The notes beneath the pieces are model-generated. The model was not told where the DNA came from. It searched no databases and saw only the letters and a list, made by a program, of their open reading frames with translations. This document shows positions 45,173 to 57,949 of a DNA stretch of 64,000 bases, in pieces (the stretch's first letter is position 1; every line of letters starts with the position of its first letter). Origin of the DNA: Topomyia yanbarensis (lineage: Eukaryota; Arthropoda; Insecta; Diptera; Culicidae); assembly GCF_030247195.1 (NCBI RefSeq), contig NC_080672.1:7130001-7194000 (forward strand). The letters are read 5' to 3'. The translations under genes and the position numbers were made by a program.

Positions 45173-45400
45173 GTGATGATAAAAAGTGATGTTAGAATCA
45201 TCGTAGATCTTTCTGAGACAAATAAAACCATAGTTTATGAAGTTCATCCGCTTCCAACCATGGAACTGATGGCCAGTCTACTGAAGGGAAGCAATATGTT
45301 TTCGAATGTTGATATTAAGCAAGCTTTTTACCAATTATTCATTCATGAGAACTGTTGTTGCATTACAATATTCATCTCATCATTGGAATTGATGCACTAA
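45173..45400 (+). pseudogene. Ty3/gypsy reverse transcriptase fragment
   Basis: Seventy-five residues match polymerase motifs 1-3 of Ty3/gypsy elements: IIVDLSETNKTIVYEVHPLP, then NMFSNVDIKQAFYQLFIHE, where the motif-A aspartate is kept. The frame ends before the catalytic YxDD box, and no protease or integrase is nearby. It ends about 50 bases before the hAT unit. Confidence 0.75.
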
Positions 45401-45449
45401 AAGCTATTCGTATACACCGTTTGCATCTTTAAATCACGCAAATCAAAAA

Positions 45450-45457
45450 CTGGAACT
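45450..45457 (+). repeat. 8-bp target-site duplication CTGGAACT, left
   Basis: CTGGAACT precedes CAGGGCCGGC and recurs exactly at 47782-47789. Confidence 0.85.
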
Positions 45458-47781
45458 CAGGGCCGGCTGAATACTTTTTTCCTGAGTGGGTAGTAAGATT
45501 CGAATTAATTTCTACTCGTATTGATGAAAGTTTAGACATGGCGTGTGTAAGTGAAAATGAAAACTCCCTGATAATAGCTTGTATTCATTTCGAAACCTCC
45601 TTTGCTAACGGGATGTATGACCGATGGCTTAGCGAAAACGTGTTTATTACTGATTATTGATACTACAAAGAACGTTTGTACAGCTAAGTACCAATTACTC
45701 CATTCTTTTCAATTTCGTGCATTCCCTGCGATAGAAACTTCTTTGGTGGATATTGAAGCCCGCTTGGTAATATTGACTAATGGGGAGGTATCTCCGACAG
45801 AGAACGATTTGAATATTTCTCCGATTACAAAAATATTGCCGATAATTCTCCTTTTAATTACATACCATATCCATCTAATACAACCGGCCCTTATCGCGCG
45901 ATCTAACTAAACAACACTCGTCCGTGCACGAATTAGTATTTGTATACGTACCCGCCTGGGAAGTAGGGATTGATGGTGCAGTTTCAGGGAGGGGCCTTAA
46001 TTGCGAAATATGAGATTGGCTCCTTCCAGAACCCTTTGCTTCAGTTAGTGAAAATTCTGGTATGCAAGCAGTTGCGTTAAGCAACAATCGAGGAATGTAA
46101 AAAAAAAACAATTTATTTTCTATTGGCCTAATTTCGAGCCTTTCGCCGGATTTGTTTTTCCAAACTTTGTTCTTTTGAACGAGGCTCGCCTAACTGTTCG
46201 CCTTTTTGTGCATGAATTACCGACGTTGCAAACAATAGTTATATAGTTACTCATTGTAGAAATAAGGGACGGAGCGGAGCATGAGGAGAGAATCGTGAAA
46301 AGTTTTCCTTCTGTGAAGAGACTCCGCATGAACTGTCGACATATCCCACATATAAATTAGACGGGGAAATATTGAAGCATTCTTTTGAGGTCAACGCCGA
46401 GAAGAAATGCTAAAGAGAACTACGCCACCGGCCATGACTAATTTCTACGCTCACTAAAGATTCTGACAACCCCATTGAGAGAACATCTTGGAATGTGCCT
46501 ATAAATTTTCGAAAGAGGAGAATCATTTCCTCTCCTGAGCTTCCTCGTAAACGCCTGAAAGTGTCCCTTGATGGGTGCTGTTACAAAACGGATGTGAGTG
46601 CGTCACTCCGATTATTTTCCTAAGTTTTACACAATGTATTATAGAAAACCTGGGTAACTTTCGACGTAGATCTTCCACAATTTTAACATTATTCGTCAGA
46701 GCCGCAAAAACACTATGTAGGATCCTTTTTGGGGACCTAAATGTGCTATTATTTCAATCGGATTAGCATTTGTTCGGTACCAGGTATTGAAGTTGTCGCT
46801 TGTCAAATCCGAATGAAAGGCGAAGGCTTATTTATATTGCTTGCATACTCATCGCACCTCAACTGGTTCTAGGTGACTTCAACTTCCACGGTATGTCATA
46901 GGCTTGTCTTCACGATGATAATCGATCTACCTTAATGTATGATATTCGCGACAATTTCAATATGATCATCATCTACATTTAGTGTGCCCGTTGATTCAGA
47001 GAATCGCGCGTCCACTATATCCGAAACAATCGAATCAAAACAAGAAATTCCTCCGCTGGAAGCGTACAACGTTTTGACTGGCTTAATTCAGACGAAAAGA
47101 AAAATCGTACTAAATTACCAGATACAAATGTTAGTTTGAGTTCTTTCACATTGCTTCATTCCGGGTAATGAGAAGGGCGGACACTTAGGCATTAGAAGGA
47201 GATAATTATCAAATTTCGTGGGGCAATGAAAGTTTTGGAATCCGAAAGGTTAAAGGGGATGAATGAAGGTTGTAAATTCCTTCAGGTCATGTCCAATAAT
47301 GTTAAGTAGAATGCGCATCTTCGGAGTATTGGGGTCGGGGAGAACGGTCTCTGCGCTTGTGGTGACGGTTATCGCAACATTAAATATGTTGTCTGGTCGT
47401 GCGCATAGTGTTCTAGCCTCAGTAATTCGATCCTGTATGCCTCTCATACACATATTTTTAAACCCCCGATAGATATCCGAATTCAGTTATATCTTCTCTT
47501 TTGGTTGACATACTAACAGCTACCTGGAAATCTGATCCCAAGAGTTCCCGGCGGATCCAAGAAGGCAAGTCGGCGATCCGGTGCATGATGTCCGGACAGC
47601 GATTTGATGTTTAATATGAAATTGTTGTTCATCGAGAATTTCAGACGCATGCATTTTGTGCGCGAGACACAACGTGGTTAATTTCAGGTTGTGGTTTGTG
47701 TTTGGAAGTGGGTAATTTCCCCATAGGTAATTTTCGAGTAGGTAGTACTACCCATACTACCCACGTATTCCGCCGGCCCTG
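45458..47781. mobile_element. hAT-ended unit of 2.3 kb carrying I-element debris
   Basis: Left end CAGGGCCGGCTGAATAC and right end, as reverse complement, CAGGGCCGGCGGAATAC differ at one position in 17. The perfect 8-bp duplication CTGGAACT flanks them. GTGGGTAGTA occurs just inside both ends. No hAT transposase is recognisable. Instead most of the interior (about 45.86-47.48 kb) is a plus-strand decayed I-clade element. The simplest history is that an I element inserted into a non-autonomous hAT, or that the whole composite moved together. Confidence 0.75.
45860..47480 (+). pseudogene. Decayed I-clade element inside hAT unit, RT deleted
   Basis: Order follows the intact element. ORF1: a VEIDG-like core near 45960, then LRLTVRLFVHELPTLQTI near 46180. 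ORF2 endonuclease at 46730-46980: a glycine-rich start, CYYFNRISICSVPGIEVVAC, LVLGDFNFHG, then DDNRSTL. Linker at 47010-47090: SETIESKQEIPPLEAYNVL. The whole polymerase is missing. RNase H end near 47150: HCFIPGNEKGGHLGI. C-terminal zinc region near 47340: GERSLRLW, then DGYRNIKYVVWSCA. Many frameshifts. This element kept both flanks of the polymerase, so its deletion happened after insertion or in an earlier source copy. Confidence 0.75.
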
Positions 47782-47789
47782 CTGGAACT
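47782..47789 (+). repeat. 8-bp target-site duplication CTGGAACT, right
   Basis: Exact copy of 45450-45457, directly after GGCCCTG. Confidence 0.85.
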
Positions 47790-48146
47790 CCATTCCTTTA
47801 TCAGTAAATAAATAAACCAGCAAATATATTCCTTAATTATAAAAGTCTATCTAATCGATCGATTCGATATTCAAGCGAAGGCCATTGTTCCCCACGACGG
47901 AAGCGATTAAGCTACGGACGCAATCAACCCATATCTAAGTGCTTCCCCCCTTCGGAAACCGTCCGGACAAACAACGCGAACCAACAAAAACAACTGATTT
48001 CTTGGCGTTCCCGAATAAAACAATAAATAACCCATTTATGATCCAATAGCGAAGCCGTTGCAGTTTCCAACTTACAATGATGGATATATGTACAATCCAT
48101 CGGTCAGCAAAGTAGAAAAAATGTTTAGAAAGTACACTTTGAAACG

Positions 48147-48180
48147 AATGACTGTCTGACTGACTGACTGACTGACGAAC
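48147..48180 (+). repeat. GACT microsatellite
   Basis: Five or so tandem GACT units within GTCTGACTGACTGACTGACT. Simple repeat without other signal. Confidence 0.8.
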
Positions 48181-48855
48181 TGTCCACTCACTCGTACCGG
48201 GGAGGATGGGAAGTGAAAGGCTAGCGGCCCCGTGCGTGACACACAGGTGCATTCCAACCGGACGGATAAGTGAGTTGAGGTGGGAAAGTGTCGTTTGTCA
48301 ACGCCGCTCGTCTCTGGAGCCCGGGAAAGGTCATCAAGAATGGAAAGTTTTCATTGCGGATCGGTAATTTGCCACCGGATTAAGTGACTTTAATGTATCC
48401 GTGATAAGCGCAAATTTATTGGCGTAGCTTGTCCAAAGTACCAATCTTGCTTCCATCAGGATGATGATGATGGAATAGAGTGGCTGGCTGGCAAATTTTA
48501 AACACTCTGACTCTGACAGTTCGCCATGGGGCACAAATTCCGGTCGGTCTGAGTTCAAACTTTCCAAAAACTGACACAAAATGTCATGGTTAAGTAACTG
48601 GTTTTTGATTTAATTGGATCTCAGACAGACAAATCGGCATGTTGCACACCGATCCCAGAAGGGGTTACCAGCTTATTTACAGCCGTTGGCCAGCGACTGG
48701 AGTAAATGCCAGTTATTGACATCTAGAGCGAAATAGTATGCGACCTCGGAATGAGAGAACCGATCGGAATAAATGATAGTTTTACCTTTAGAAGTGCTTT
48801 CTGGAACCATGACACCGATGATTACGGTAATAACGAATGCACATAATGATAAGGC

Positions 48856-48933
48856 ATGGAGTCAAGCAGCACTAGTGATGATTCAGCCGTGGCTTCCATA
48901 TACATGACAAACGATTGCACGGTTCTCCAGACG
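48856..48933 (+). CDS. Possible first coding exon of an unknown host gene
   Basis: An ATG in a fair context (AGGCATGG) opens a 26-codon segment, MESSSTSDDSAVASIYMTND and six more residues. It ends in ACG|GTGAGC, a good splice donor. The acidic-serine start is typical of soluble or nuclear proteins, but I recognise no family. No downstream exon was found, and such a pattern can occur by chance. Confidence 0.2.
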
Positions 48934-51537
48934 GTGAGCATATCCGGTGCCACCATATTCCAGTTCGAGACCATCAAAATTCGCCGGTTGCCACTCAAAG
49001 CGGGACTTCCTTCTCTGGTGAAAGATTGCGGAACACTTAGACCGGAAGCTCGTCAACTATTGTTTCTTTATTGTTAACTCCGTGCTGACTAATTTTCATA
49101 TCGAGCACCTTTCGAACGGTTCCCGGCTCCGATAGTCTGCTGGAAAAAAAGGGAAAGGACAACCATACACAGTTCGGCCCTTCCAGCGACCAATCGACAG
49201 CCAGGTTCGACTCGAGTACAGTATGTTAACAGTCTAACGATTATGTAAATTATAATTATAATCATGATCGATCTGTGCACGGGCAAACCGGTCGTTTCCG
49301 ACAATTATTATGACTGTCGCTGCAGCGGTACGGTTCCTTCGTGACGCTGGAATGTTGCCGGTTGTTGAACAGCGAAGTGAGAGTGTGAGGCTAGCACCTG
49401 CCGGCACCAAAGGTCGAACCGGAACCGATCGGATTGCGATTAGGCTCGGGTCTGATGGCAGATTTGACACTTCCCGGTGCACTATCACTGATGGTAATCC
49501 AACTACATGTATGACATTTCTATTTCAAAATTGACCCATTCCAACGGGGGAAAGAGAAATCTGCCGCGAAAGCTACGCAACATAGCATACATAATGCAAC
49601 ATGACTAAGGGATTTTTCAATGATTTTTTCATCACATTTTCCGCTTGTAACAAACCTATTTGAGTACTCTCGGTTATTCTTGTTGAGGCTGAACAGTGAC
49701 GGATTGGCCGGACCAAGCTACTTGAATGTCATTATCGCTCGATCATCTGTTGCTGTTGATGCTACAAAGAAAACATAAAAAATATACAAAAAATGAAGTG
49801 CAAAGCGATGATGCTGCTGATTGATCCTCTTTCGATTTTTCTTTTGTTCGAATCGCTTGGCGCCATTAGTCAGTCCAGTCAGAATCACGTGCGATGCGAG
49901 TTGAGAGACCAAACAACCAAACAGAGTATGCGGAGGAAATTTCAAAAACACAAGCACATGCGATTAAGGGCTACGGAATTCTAAAAAGCTCCTCGCCACC
50001 AGATTGGTATCCAATCAATCACGAACGAGCTGTGAAGCGCGCGAGAAGTTCATCTAGTAGTCTATGAAAAGCTGATAGACTCGATAGATCCGTTGCTTGA
50101 AATGGTGGTCGAGTATAGAAGCCAAAGAGCGAGAAAGAACAAAAAATCAAAGCAAACATTGATGGAAGGGGGAAATTTATGCAAAAGTTATGAAGTGAAC
50201 GACCCGAGCATAGCATTGACCACTTGTTGCCCGTTGTTTCTCTTCCCCTGTGCTCTTTGGCTTGCTCGGCGGTGGTGGGTCAATCAAGGGGTAATGCGTT
50301 CATGTATGTAAGCTTCCTAGATATTGTACAAGCTTTTAGCATTTGTACTCCCGGGTCTTCACGCTCTCGGTACATATTTGTTTTCTTCTCAAGTGCTCTC
50401 GTTTTGTAATGGAGCGTAGGGAACTGCCGGGGCTGAACCACTCTGTTATCCGCTCCTCCCTACCAACCAGCAATAGCATCATTATTACCTCCTGGTTCTT
50501 CGCTGCAATCGAAGCTAGGCCAATAATAGTAACTGATGGGCCTTTCTTTCGCCCGATGGTCCAGTCTCTGTTAAAGGGGTACGCTACTCGAATTTTTTTT
50601 ATCTTCTTTTCCTGAGTCTTATACATACCGTTTGATTCAGCTCAACGCATTAGGACAGTCTCGTGAGCACTAATACGTGAGACATAAGGATGTTAGGCAT
50701 ATTCTTTTGTTAGACAAAATGTACCTTAAATTATAATATTGATGCATCACTTAAATAAAATTATTTGTCGATGGCATTGGTGTCGGGTGGGAAATTTTTC
50801 TATTTTGTAGAATTATGGAGAATGCAGATGCTATCGCAATTGTCCAAGAAGGAAATATTTACCTTGATGATAACTTTTATTGATTTTAAATCAATGGATT
50901 TACAATTTTTCTGTTTCTACAATGATTTCGTCCCACATTATTCAGTTCAATGATTACAATCTTTCATCTATGATAATTCAACGCAAACTATCTGATGCGA
51001 GGAAATGATTTTTCCATCTACTTTAACTAGTTGGGACTTCTAAAACACTTGTAATGTTTATGTTCCGAAATTTATTTTTTATTTATAGGCGAATGAGCAT
51101 AAAGCTAAATAATATTTTCCCATTATTGTGCATAATTCATCAATATTTAATTACAATTGTATGGGTAATACATGTAATAGTTTCGAAATCACTTTGAGCC
51201 AAAACTGTTAATTTAAATGAAGTAAGCATTCAGTCCTCCTTTTGCAATATCACGGGAAAAATTTAACTACCTTTCTTTAAAGCTATTCGAGAAGATGGCG
51301 TAGAATAGCGTAGATGTTTTTCAATTCGTGGATACGTTGAAAGTATTTATACCCAAGGTCAAGTGCCTCAAATTTTGCGTGTTCTGGTGTGAATTACTGT
51401 AAGTAACTGTCAGTATCTCAGCAATTAACGGGTTACTTCGAGTAATAAAAATATTTTGGTAAACATCATATGAACAAAATTTCGCATCTACACCCACACT
51501 AAACTGCCCTAGAAAATAATGAATTTTTGAAAACTCA

Positions 51538-52649
51538 ATCGGCCCACCCCTGAGTCGATTCCTAGTCCCACCAGGAGTACTTGCTCCAAATTTGAAGCAA
51601 ATTGGACAAGTCTAGCTACCGGACCAACGTGCTCGAAGTTTGTATGGGATTTTTCGACAATTTACATGGAGAAAACCCACTAGCTCGCATTTTCACCGCA
51701 AGGTGGCACTGTATGCATCGTATTATCACTGTAAGTGAAAATAAAAAAGATAGTTTAATTGTCTCCAACTTTGTCGTAGACTGCTAGTTAATCCGGCTTT
51801 GTTAAAAAAAGTTATTAAACTTTTAACGAAGTGATGTCTGAGTCAGTTTTGCATGGGGCCTAGCAGTGCATGGTTGTGTATTGGTACTCGGTTCCCACCA
51901 ACTATTAATTTTTGTGAGCTAATGGTTAGATTTAGCTGAATAGTATGTTCAGAAGAATTGTAGAACATGATACGAGTTATGTTTTGATTATAAAATTTTG
52001 GTTCCACCTGTGACCGCATAGAGGGCGCCAACACTAACTTTTCAACGGAGCGAGATAGGAATTAGATGTCTTCTACAAAGTTGTAGAACAGACATTTTGC
52101 AGTAATTCTTCCGAATATCTTGATATTCTATCTCCCTTCGTTGAAAAGTTAGTGCTGGCGCCCTCTATGCGGTGATGGATGAAACTAAAATATTGTAATC
52201 AAAACATAACTTGTATGATATACTACAATTCTGCTGAACATACTATTTAGCTAAATCTAACCATTATTTCACAAAAATGCATAGCTCGTGGGAATCGAGG
52301 ACTGATACGCAACCATGCACTTCTAGGCCCCATGCAAAACTGACTCAGACATCACTTCGTTAAAAGTTTAATAACTTTTCTTTAACAAAGCCGAATTGAC
52401 TAGCAGTCTTCGACAAAGTTGGAGACAATTAAATTATCTTTCTTATTTTCACTTACAGTGATAATGCGATGCATACAGTGCCACCTAGCGGCGAAAATGC
52501 GCACTAGTGGGTTTTCTCCTAGTAAATTGTCGAAAAATCCCATACAAACTTCGAGCACGTTGGTCCGGTAGCTAGACTTGTCCGATTTGTTTCAAATTTG
52601 GAGCAAGTACTCCTGGTGGGACTAGGAATCGACTCAGGAGTGGGCCGAT
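51538..52649. repeat. Long palindrome (foldback), 1.1 kb
   Basis: The left arm (51538 to about 52058) returns as reverse complement from about 52128 to 52649. Shared blocks include ATCGGCCCAC at the outer ends, GATTCCTAGTCCCACCAGGA, CTAGCTACCGGACCAACGTG, TTTGTATGGGATTTTTCGAC, GATGTCTGAGTCAGTTTTGC and GAGGGCGCCA near the centre. I estimate about 90 percent arm identity by eye. The loop of about 70 bases contains CTACAAAGTTGTAG, itself a palindrome. No long ORF is inside. It could be a foldback transposon. RNA from it would form a hairpin of about 520 bp. Confidence 0.9.
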
Positions 52650-54790
52650 AGGGGTCATTTTTTTCTTGTCACTCTAACCCCCACCCTCTACTTTGATACA
52701 AATCTTGAAAAAATAGTCGCAGTTATAGCGATATCGGTTAATATTAATCCCTTCTCAATAGCTCAAATAGCTAAGAGCTCATTTTAAACATTAGAACACG
52801 GACCTAGGAATAAGATTGTCGAAAACCGCCAGCCAATCCGGTCAACTATTGTATAGTTATTGTATTATATTTGAATTAAGATACACCTGCTTCATATTCA
52901 CAAATGGAGTAGCTTTCTTATTTTGGTAATGTGAGCCGCTTAAACCACTTTCAGTTTTCACTTCGAAATACTAAAATTTTCTGGCATGGTGGTGGTAGTG
53001 AGCCAAACAAGTCCAAGGTAGAGCAATTTGAACTAACTCATATCACGGTGCAATCAATAAGTACTTAGTGGAACCTAATTATCTGAGTTTATATCCCAGC
53101 TATGTTACTGTCCGTTCCTCTTAATTTTTCAATCTTCAACAAAACAGTTTTTGAAATAATAATGGAACTATAGAAGCTTAAAATCAGAGTGTTAATCATA
53201 TAAATTTGAAATTGTGTTTTTTTTTACTTTTATAACGACACTCAATTAGCTAGAGATTACTAGATAGGGAAAGTTATAAAAAATTACACCCATAGTACTC
53301 AAATGAGAACAAGGATGTGAAATAGGGTCCGGGGGTCCGAAATTTATTTAACGTCTTGATAAATTTTAAAATAGTTTCTATTTTAAATTCGTTCTAAACT
53401 CAAAATCATTCCAAACCAGATACGACTACTAAAACTGATTTTAATTAAATGAGGTTATTACATCTCACTTATTGTACAATGAACATTTCAAAATCGAAAT
53501 TTCAAACCCCCTCTGAAATTTTTTTCTGGATCCGCTCCTGACAGATCCGAAAACTAGAAATGGCAGGATCATTAGAAACATGCTTAAAATCATATGGTTT
53601 AATCTTTTGTCTTCTGCTGGCAGGAGTCGAGCATAGGTAGTAACTCCTCCTAGCAAATCGCTCAAGTGTACCAACATGAATCACGGCAAAGTCAGTCATG
53701 AGAACCGACGAATTTGATGACACGAAACTACAAGTCATCGGCTGATCATTGCACTGAATGTCGAATGCGAGTTTGTTCAATCATGCGCAATGGTCTTTTC
53801 TCGTAGTATCTTCTATGACTTACAGACAGTGGCGTAGCCAGGGGGGTTTTGGGAGTTAAACCCTCCCTCCCTCCAAAATTAATTGAATTGAATAAAAATT
53901 ATCAATGGTCATCAGTTTAATTTAAAAAAATAATTAATATTCAAATTATAATTTTGGAAGTTTATTATCCGATCATTACATTGAGACCTTAATGTTCTAA
54001 ACACCATGAGGAATTTTGGTACGTTGCGGGAATGGTATCTTATAGTTAACAAATCATGTCAATATAAAATAAAATACCCGCATTAAAACATCCGCATAGG
54101 AACTGATGAAAAATGGCGTTTTCCGTTGACCTCTAGTAGGTCAGGATAAGTTTTTATGAGCATTTGTTTTTCTTTTGTACTAATGTTTGAAAAGCCACTA
54201 AGTTGAATTGGAAATTAAGAAAATTAAAAAATAATCAATTATTTCGTATACAATGACTCGTTCTTAAGTTATGAATTTTAATAGCGAAGCTCGAAAACAA
54301 TTTTTACAGTCAATATCACATAGTTTCGAAACCGCCAGCGTTGGAGGTTTAGCAGTTTCGAAAAATTTTGCAACGTAAAACATCTGACAAAATGTATTTT
54401 GGTGAAAAATCCGCTCAGATGTATACTTTAATGCTTCAAACAAATTTAGTCTCGAAGAACTTAGTGTCTTCAGTAAAGCTTTCTAGAACTTTATTAAAAT
54501 TACGTGGCTGAAGACATGAATCTTCCATATACTTAGGGCATCGAGATATATTTGCTTTTAAAGAAAACTGGATTTAAGAATAATTTCGTAAATATCGTTT
54601 TGTATCTCGATATGCTACATATATAGAGCTTTCATATCTTCTATAAAGATGTTTTAAAAGAAATTCCCAACAACTTTGCTGAAGACACACAAATCTCTTA
54701 CTACTTTTTTGAAGAGTTGATTTTACATGATTATTTCTATGAGGATTTATCACTAAAATGATTATAGCAGAAGATGTTATTTTACGCTAG
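52650..54790. other. Stretch without recognised gene
   Basis: AT-rich DNA of about 2.1 kb. It includes CAGTGGCGTAGCCAGG at 53827, a sequence often found at DNA transposon ends, but no partner end was found. No protein motif is visible. Confidence 0.35.
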
Positions 54791-54799
54791 GAAGCTTGT

Positions 54800-56090
54800 T
54801 GCTAAACTTTCACTTAAATACTTTGCTTTCCACTCAGTCTAAGGCCATGTTGTCCTTTGCTTTATCAAGAAGTCGTCTCCTGTTCACTCTGTCCATGGCT
54901 GTTTGTCGCCTCGCAGGGCACGAAGATTCCTCAAGTCTCCTTCATCTTGGCCGATCTTTCCTTCTTGTAGCTGTCGGATTAGTTTCTAGAACTATTTTTA
55001 CCGAGTTGTTCACCATTCTGAAGACATGCTCAGCTCACTGCAACCGCATTTGGGATCAGTCAATCCACTTTGCTTCAACCGTCAGTCGTATGTACGTCCC
55101 CACCATCGTCTCAAGATTGTGTACCACAATATTGACGTTCCCGGCGAAGCTTAAAAGCTGAATAGACTTCCGGAAAACCGTACCACTCGTGTCAATCCTC
55201 ACTCTTATTATCACACCTTGCCGTTGCCCTTTCCCAGTTTTAAAAGTACTCGAAAGTATCTCTAATACTCATCACACATCACACGATCTATTGTCGTTTG
55301 TCCGGAAATCCGTATTTGGGCATTATATGTCAATTTTCCTAACGAACTTGCTTGCTAACGGTGATTGGCGGCGTCAAAGAATTTAGGAGAACACCTTCAG
55401 CAATGGGATTGCTCGGTAACACCTTTTTTATAGATGGGACATACTACTTCCTCCATCCAATCCTCCGGTAAAATCTGTTTCTCTCAGATCATTCGAACCA
55501 CCCAGTGGAGTGCTCTATGCTCTAACCAACGGCTCTCTTCCGTGTTTCAGCAGCTCACATGGCAGTTGATCATGAATCTTAGGTAGATCCGGCGCAGGGT
55601 ATCTATCGTCGGCTGCGTATGTCACCAGGCTGATTCTTGCGATACTCTCGTCCTCTACAGTTATTTCGATTTTCGTCATAATACACTTATCGATCAGCTC
55701 GCACTCGGTCGTGAGAAGGTCTCCGTCTCTTCATATGTGGCTCTGTGGTACATAGACCTTGCTCGAGCGATTTACCTAATTTTCCTAAGTCTGTACAGAG
55801 GCTCCATCGCCTCGGTATCCCGATCTTCCTGTAGGCGATTCCGAATCTATATTCGTACTGTGATGTCGGAGAAGAAATTCTCGTTCATTAGACCGTGGAC
55901 GATTTGGTTCGCAGTTTGTTAATTAGATGATCTCATGGGTGGCGTTCATGTCGCTGATGATGAGCTTGAATCCACATTCTGCTGCGGGATCTAAATACGC
56001 GTAAAATGCATCTTTCTCGTTCTTGGGTCTCGCTTCGTGAAAGCAGTGTACGTTGACGATGCTGTAGTTGTAGAAGTGGCATTTGATCCA
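54800..56090 (-). pseudogene. Decayed RTE-clade LINE, endonuclease to C-terminus
   Basis: The minus strand, in order, shows the endonuclease piece YSIVNVHCFHEARPKNEKDA and FKLIISDMNATHE (56.08-55.93 kb), where the usual GDMNA is SDMNA. The linker ends in a LYRLRKIR-like segment (55.8 kb). Polymerase remains follow with KYGFPDK near 55310, matching the HEYGFPDK of the 1-243 fragment. The C-terminus near 54900 reads ARRQTAMDRVNRRRLLDKAK. It is broken by many stops and lacks clear motif A and the YxDD box. Confidence 0.65.
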
Positions 56091-57239
56091 CATACATCCT
56101 TTCGGTGATCGTCTGCTATTCTTTGATTTTATAACATTTTATAAAAGAAAGTTATCTATGAAGATATGGAAGGTATTCTTCATATTTGTAGAATGGAATG
56201 GTAACTGTTTTTTATGTGAACTTTCAATATTTTATCAAATTTCCATTATATCGAAGCATATTCGAAAAATGAATGATTCCGATTTGAGATAATGATAGCA
56301 CTAGGTAAAGACTTTATTCAGCTACATTTGACTTTTACCAGAATTGTAAAATGTTAATATTATGACAAACATAAATTTCGAATTATAATGTAAAGGATTC
56401 AGCGAGTCAAACTTTAAACTCGTTTTTCTCGAAATCAATGCAATGTCACTTAGTCTGACTTAACACCCACCAATTGACGATGAAGTCGAACATTTTACCA
56501 AATTCATTTATGTCAGAGTTGCGTATAACGGTGAGCTTTCAGTTTTGAGTTAATATTTATGTTATTTACCATTGTTTTGCTTAATATTTTCCGGTAATAA
56601 CTATTGCAAAACAGAGTTTACCGTTATGTTTCAGCATATTTTTTATTTCCTTTCAGCATTCTTCACAATCAGCGATGACTAAAATGAATGAAAAAGTAAG
56701 CGGGAGTGTTAACCGAACCCATCAGGTTCATTTTTGCTATAAAACATATTCCGCCTGAAGCTTTGACACGATGGTTATCTGAGATCCCTGTCTACGATTT
56801 ATTGAAGTATTTAGTCCTAATAGATCATCGTAAGATGGTAGATTCACTAGGTTGTGCTACGAAATGCGTCGTAACGCTTTTTGCACGAATCCAAATCGCG
56901 AGCTAAATTTTCTTCTTACTCCGACTGGGAGCTCCCTGACGGTGGAATTTCTCCGGGTAGCGATATTTTTTTCAGTGACCCATTCAGTACGCCTGTAGGT
57001 GAGCCATTTAGCTTCTGTTTCCGTGAGCCATTCCGCTCCTCACTTTCATCTCAAAAGCCAAAATCCGGTTCCCTGGCGCCTCGACAAACCAGCGCTGGTG
57101 CATCGATGCGATCTACTCGATCCAGGCGGTGGATATGAGTACACACGAGGTTCCCAGTAAGGTGTCGAGGTCGGTTCGGCGATTTCGAGCAGAGCGTGGT
57201 GTCTAGTATACCGGTATCTCGGTGACGCGAACTACTCGA
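56091..57239. other. Stretch without recognised gene
   Basis: About 1.1 kb. The frame 56706-56906 (IRFIFAIKHIPPEALTRWLS within it) is preceded by a TTTCCTTTCAG acceptor-like site at about 56650, but I recognise no family. Then follows GC-rich sequence with repeated GAGCCATT blocks near 57000-57030. Confidence 0.3.
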
Positions 57240-57480
57240 GCTAATCTCGGGCGGACGAGCTACTCCACGTTCTGGTCGCTACTTTGTAGATCTTCTTTCT
57301 ATTTCCGCTAACGGCCTTCCGCTCCACTCTCAGGGATGCTAGGATCCGGCAAATTGTACTCACGGGCACGTTTTCGTCTTGAAAGTTGTCTACGGTAAAA
57401 TTTTTCCGCGGTGACCATGCGTTTCGTAAAACCATACCACACACTCGCGGAGAGCTTGCTGTTTCGAAGCCATCTTCGAT
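57240..57480 (-). pseudogene. Tc1/mariner-type transposase N-terminal fragment
   Basis: The minus strand reads VWYGFTKRMVTAEKFYRRQL in one frame. The next frame gives NFTVDNFQDENVPVSTICRI and then LASLRVERKAVSGNRKK. This is the N-terminal helix-turn-helix and RKAGSGR-type linker of a Tc1/mariner transposase. It is different from the copy at 245-497. The catalytic domain and the terminal repeats are not seen. Confidence 0.55.
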
Positions 57481-57949
57481 TGAACTGACAGCACCCGAGC
57501 GAAAAGAAACATGCCACCCATTTCCAAGGGAATCCAGAGAGCTATTCTCGGAGAGAGAAAAAATACGCTTTTTACTTTATTTGCAGAAAGGTATTGAAAT
57601 CATTTTCATTTTTTATTGAACACTCGTTACTCTACTGACGTTAATCCTTGTCATTTCGTCTTTGCACAGCTCTGCTACGTCATTCTCTGTGCTTGGAGTC
57701 TGTAATTCTTTTCGTACCTCCGCAGCAGTGACCGAATAAGAACTACGTTTTTTTGTTGGAGACGAACCACTGCGACCAGTATTTAGATCTATTGTGGTAA
57801 AAGAATTACGTTAGATGAAAGGCTATCTCTCAGTGTTTACTGTTTACCCAGAAGGACACATTTGAAACTGGGCGGTGAGTCCATTCTCTGTTTATCCCAG
57901 CTCTTTCCTTCATTGATAACACTCAATATCCCATGGTAATGATAATAGG

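Larger units (their letters stand above)
47790..51537. other. Long stretch without recognised transposon; possible host DNA
   Basis: About 3.7 kb. No family is recognised in any frame. Composition between 48.2 and 50.6 kb is more balanced than in the repeats around it, and pieces such as the 48856 frame look coding-like. This may be host sequence. Confidence 0.4.

Noticed and set aside
53827..53870. CAGTGGCGTAGCCAGG, a sequence typical of DNA transposon ends
   Set aside because: No inverted partner end and no target duplication could be found. A look-alike at about 59743 is part of I-like ORF1 remnants.
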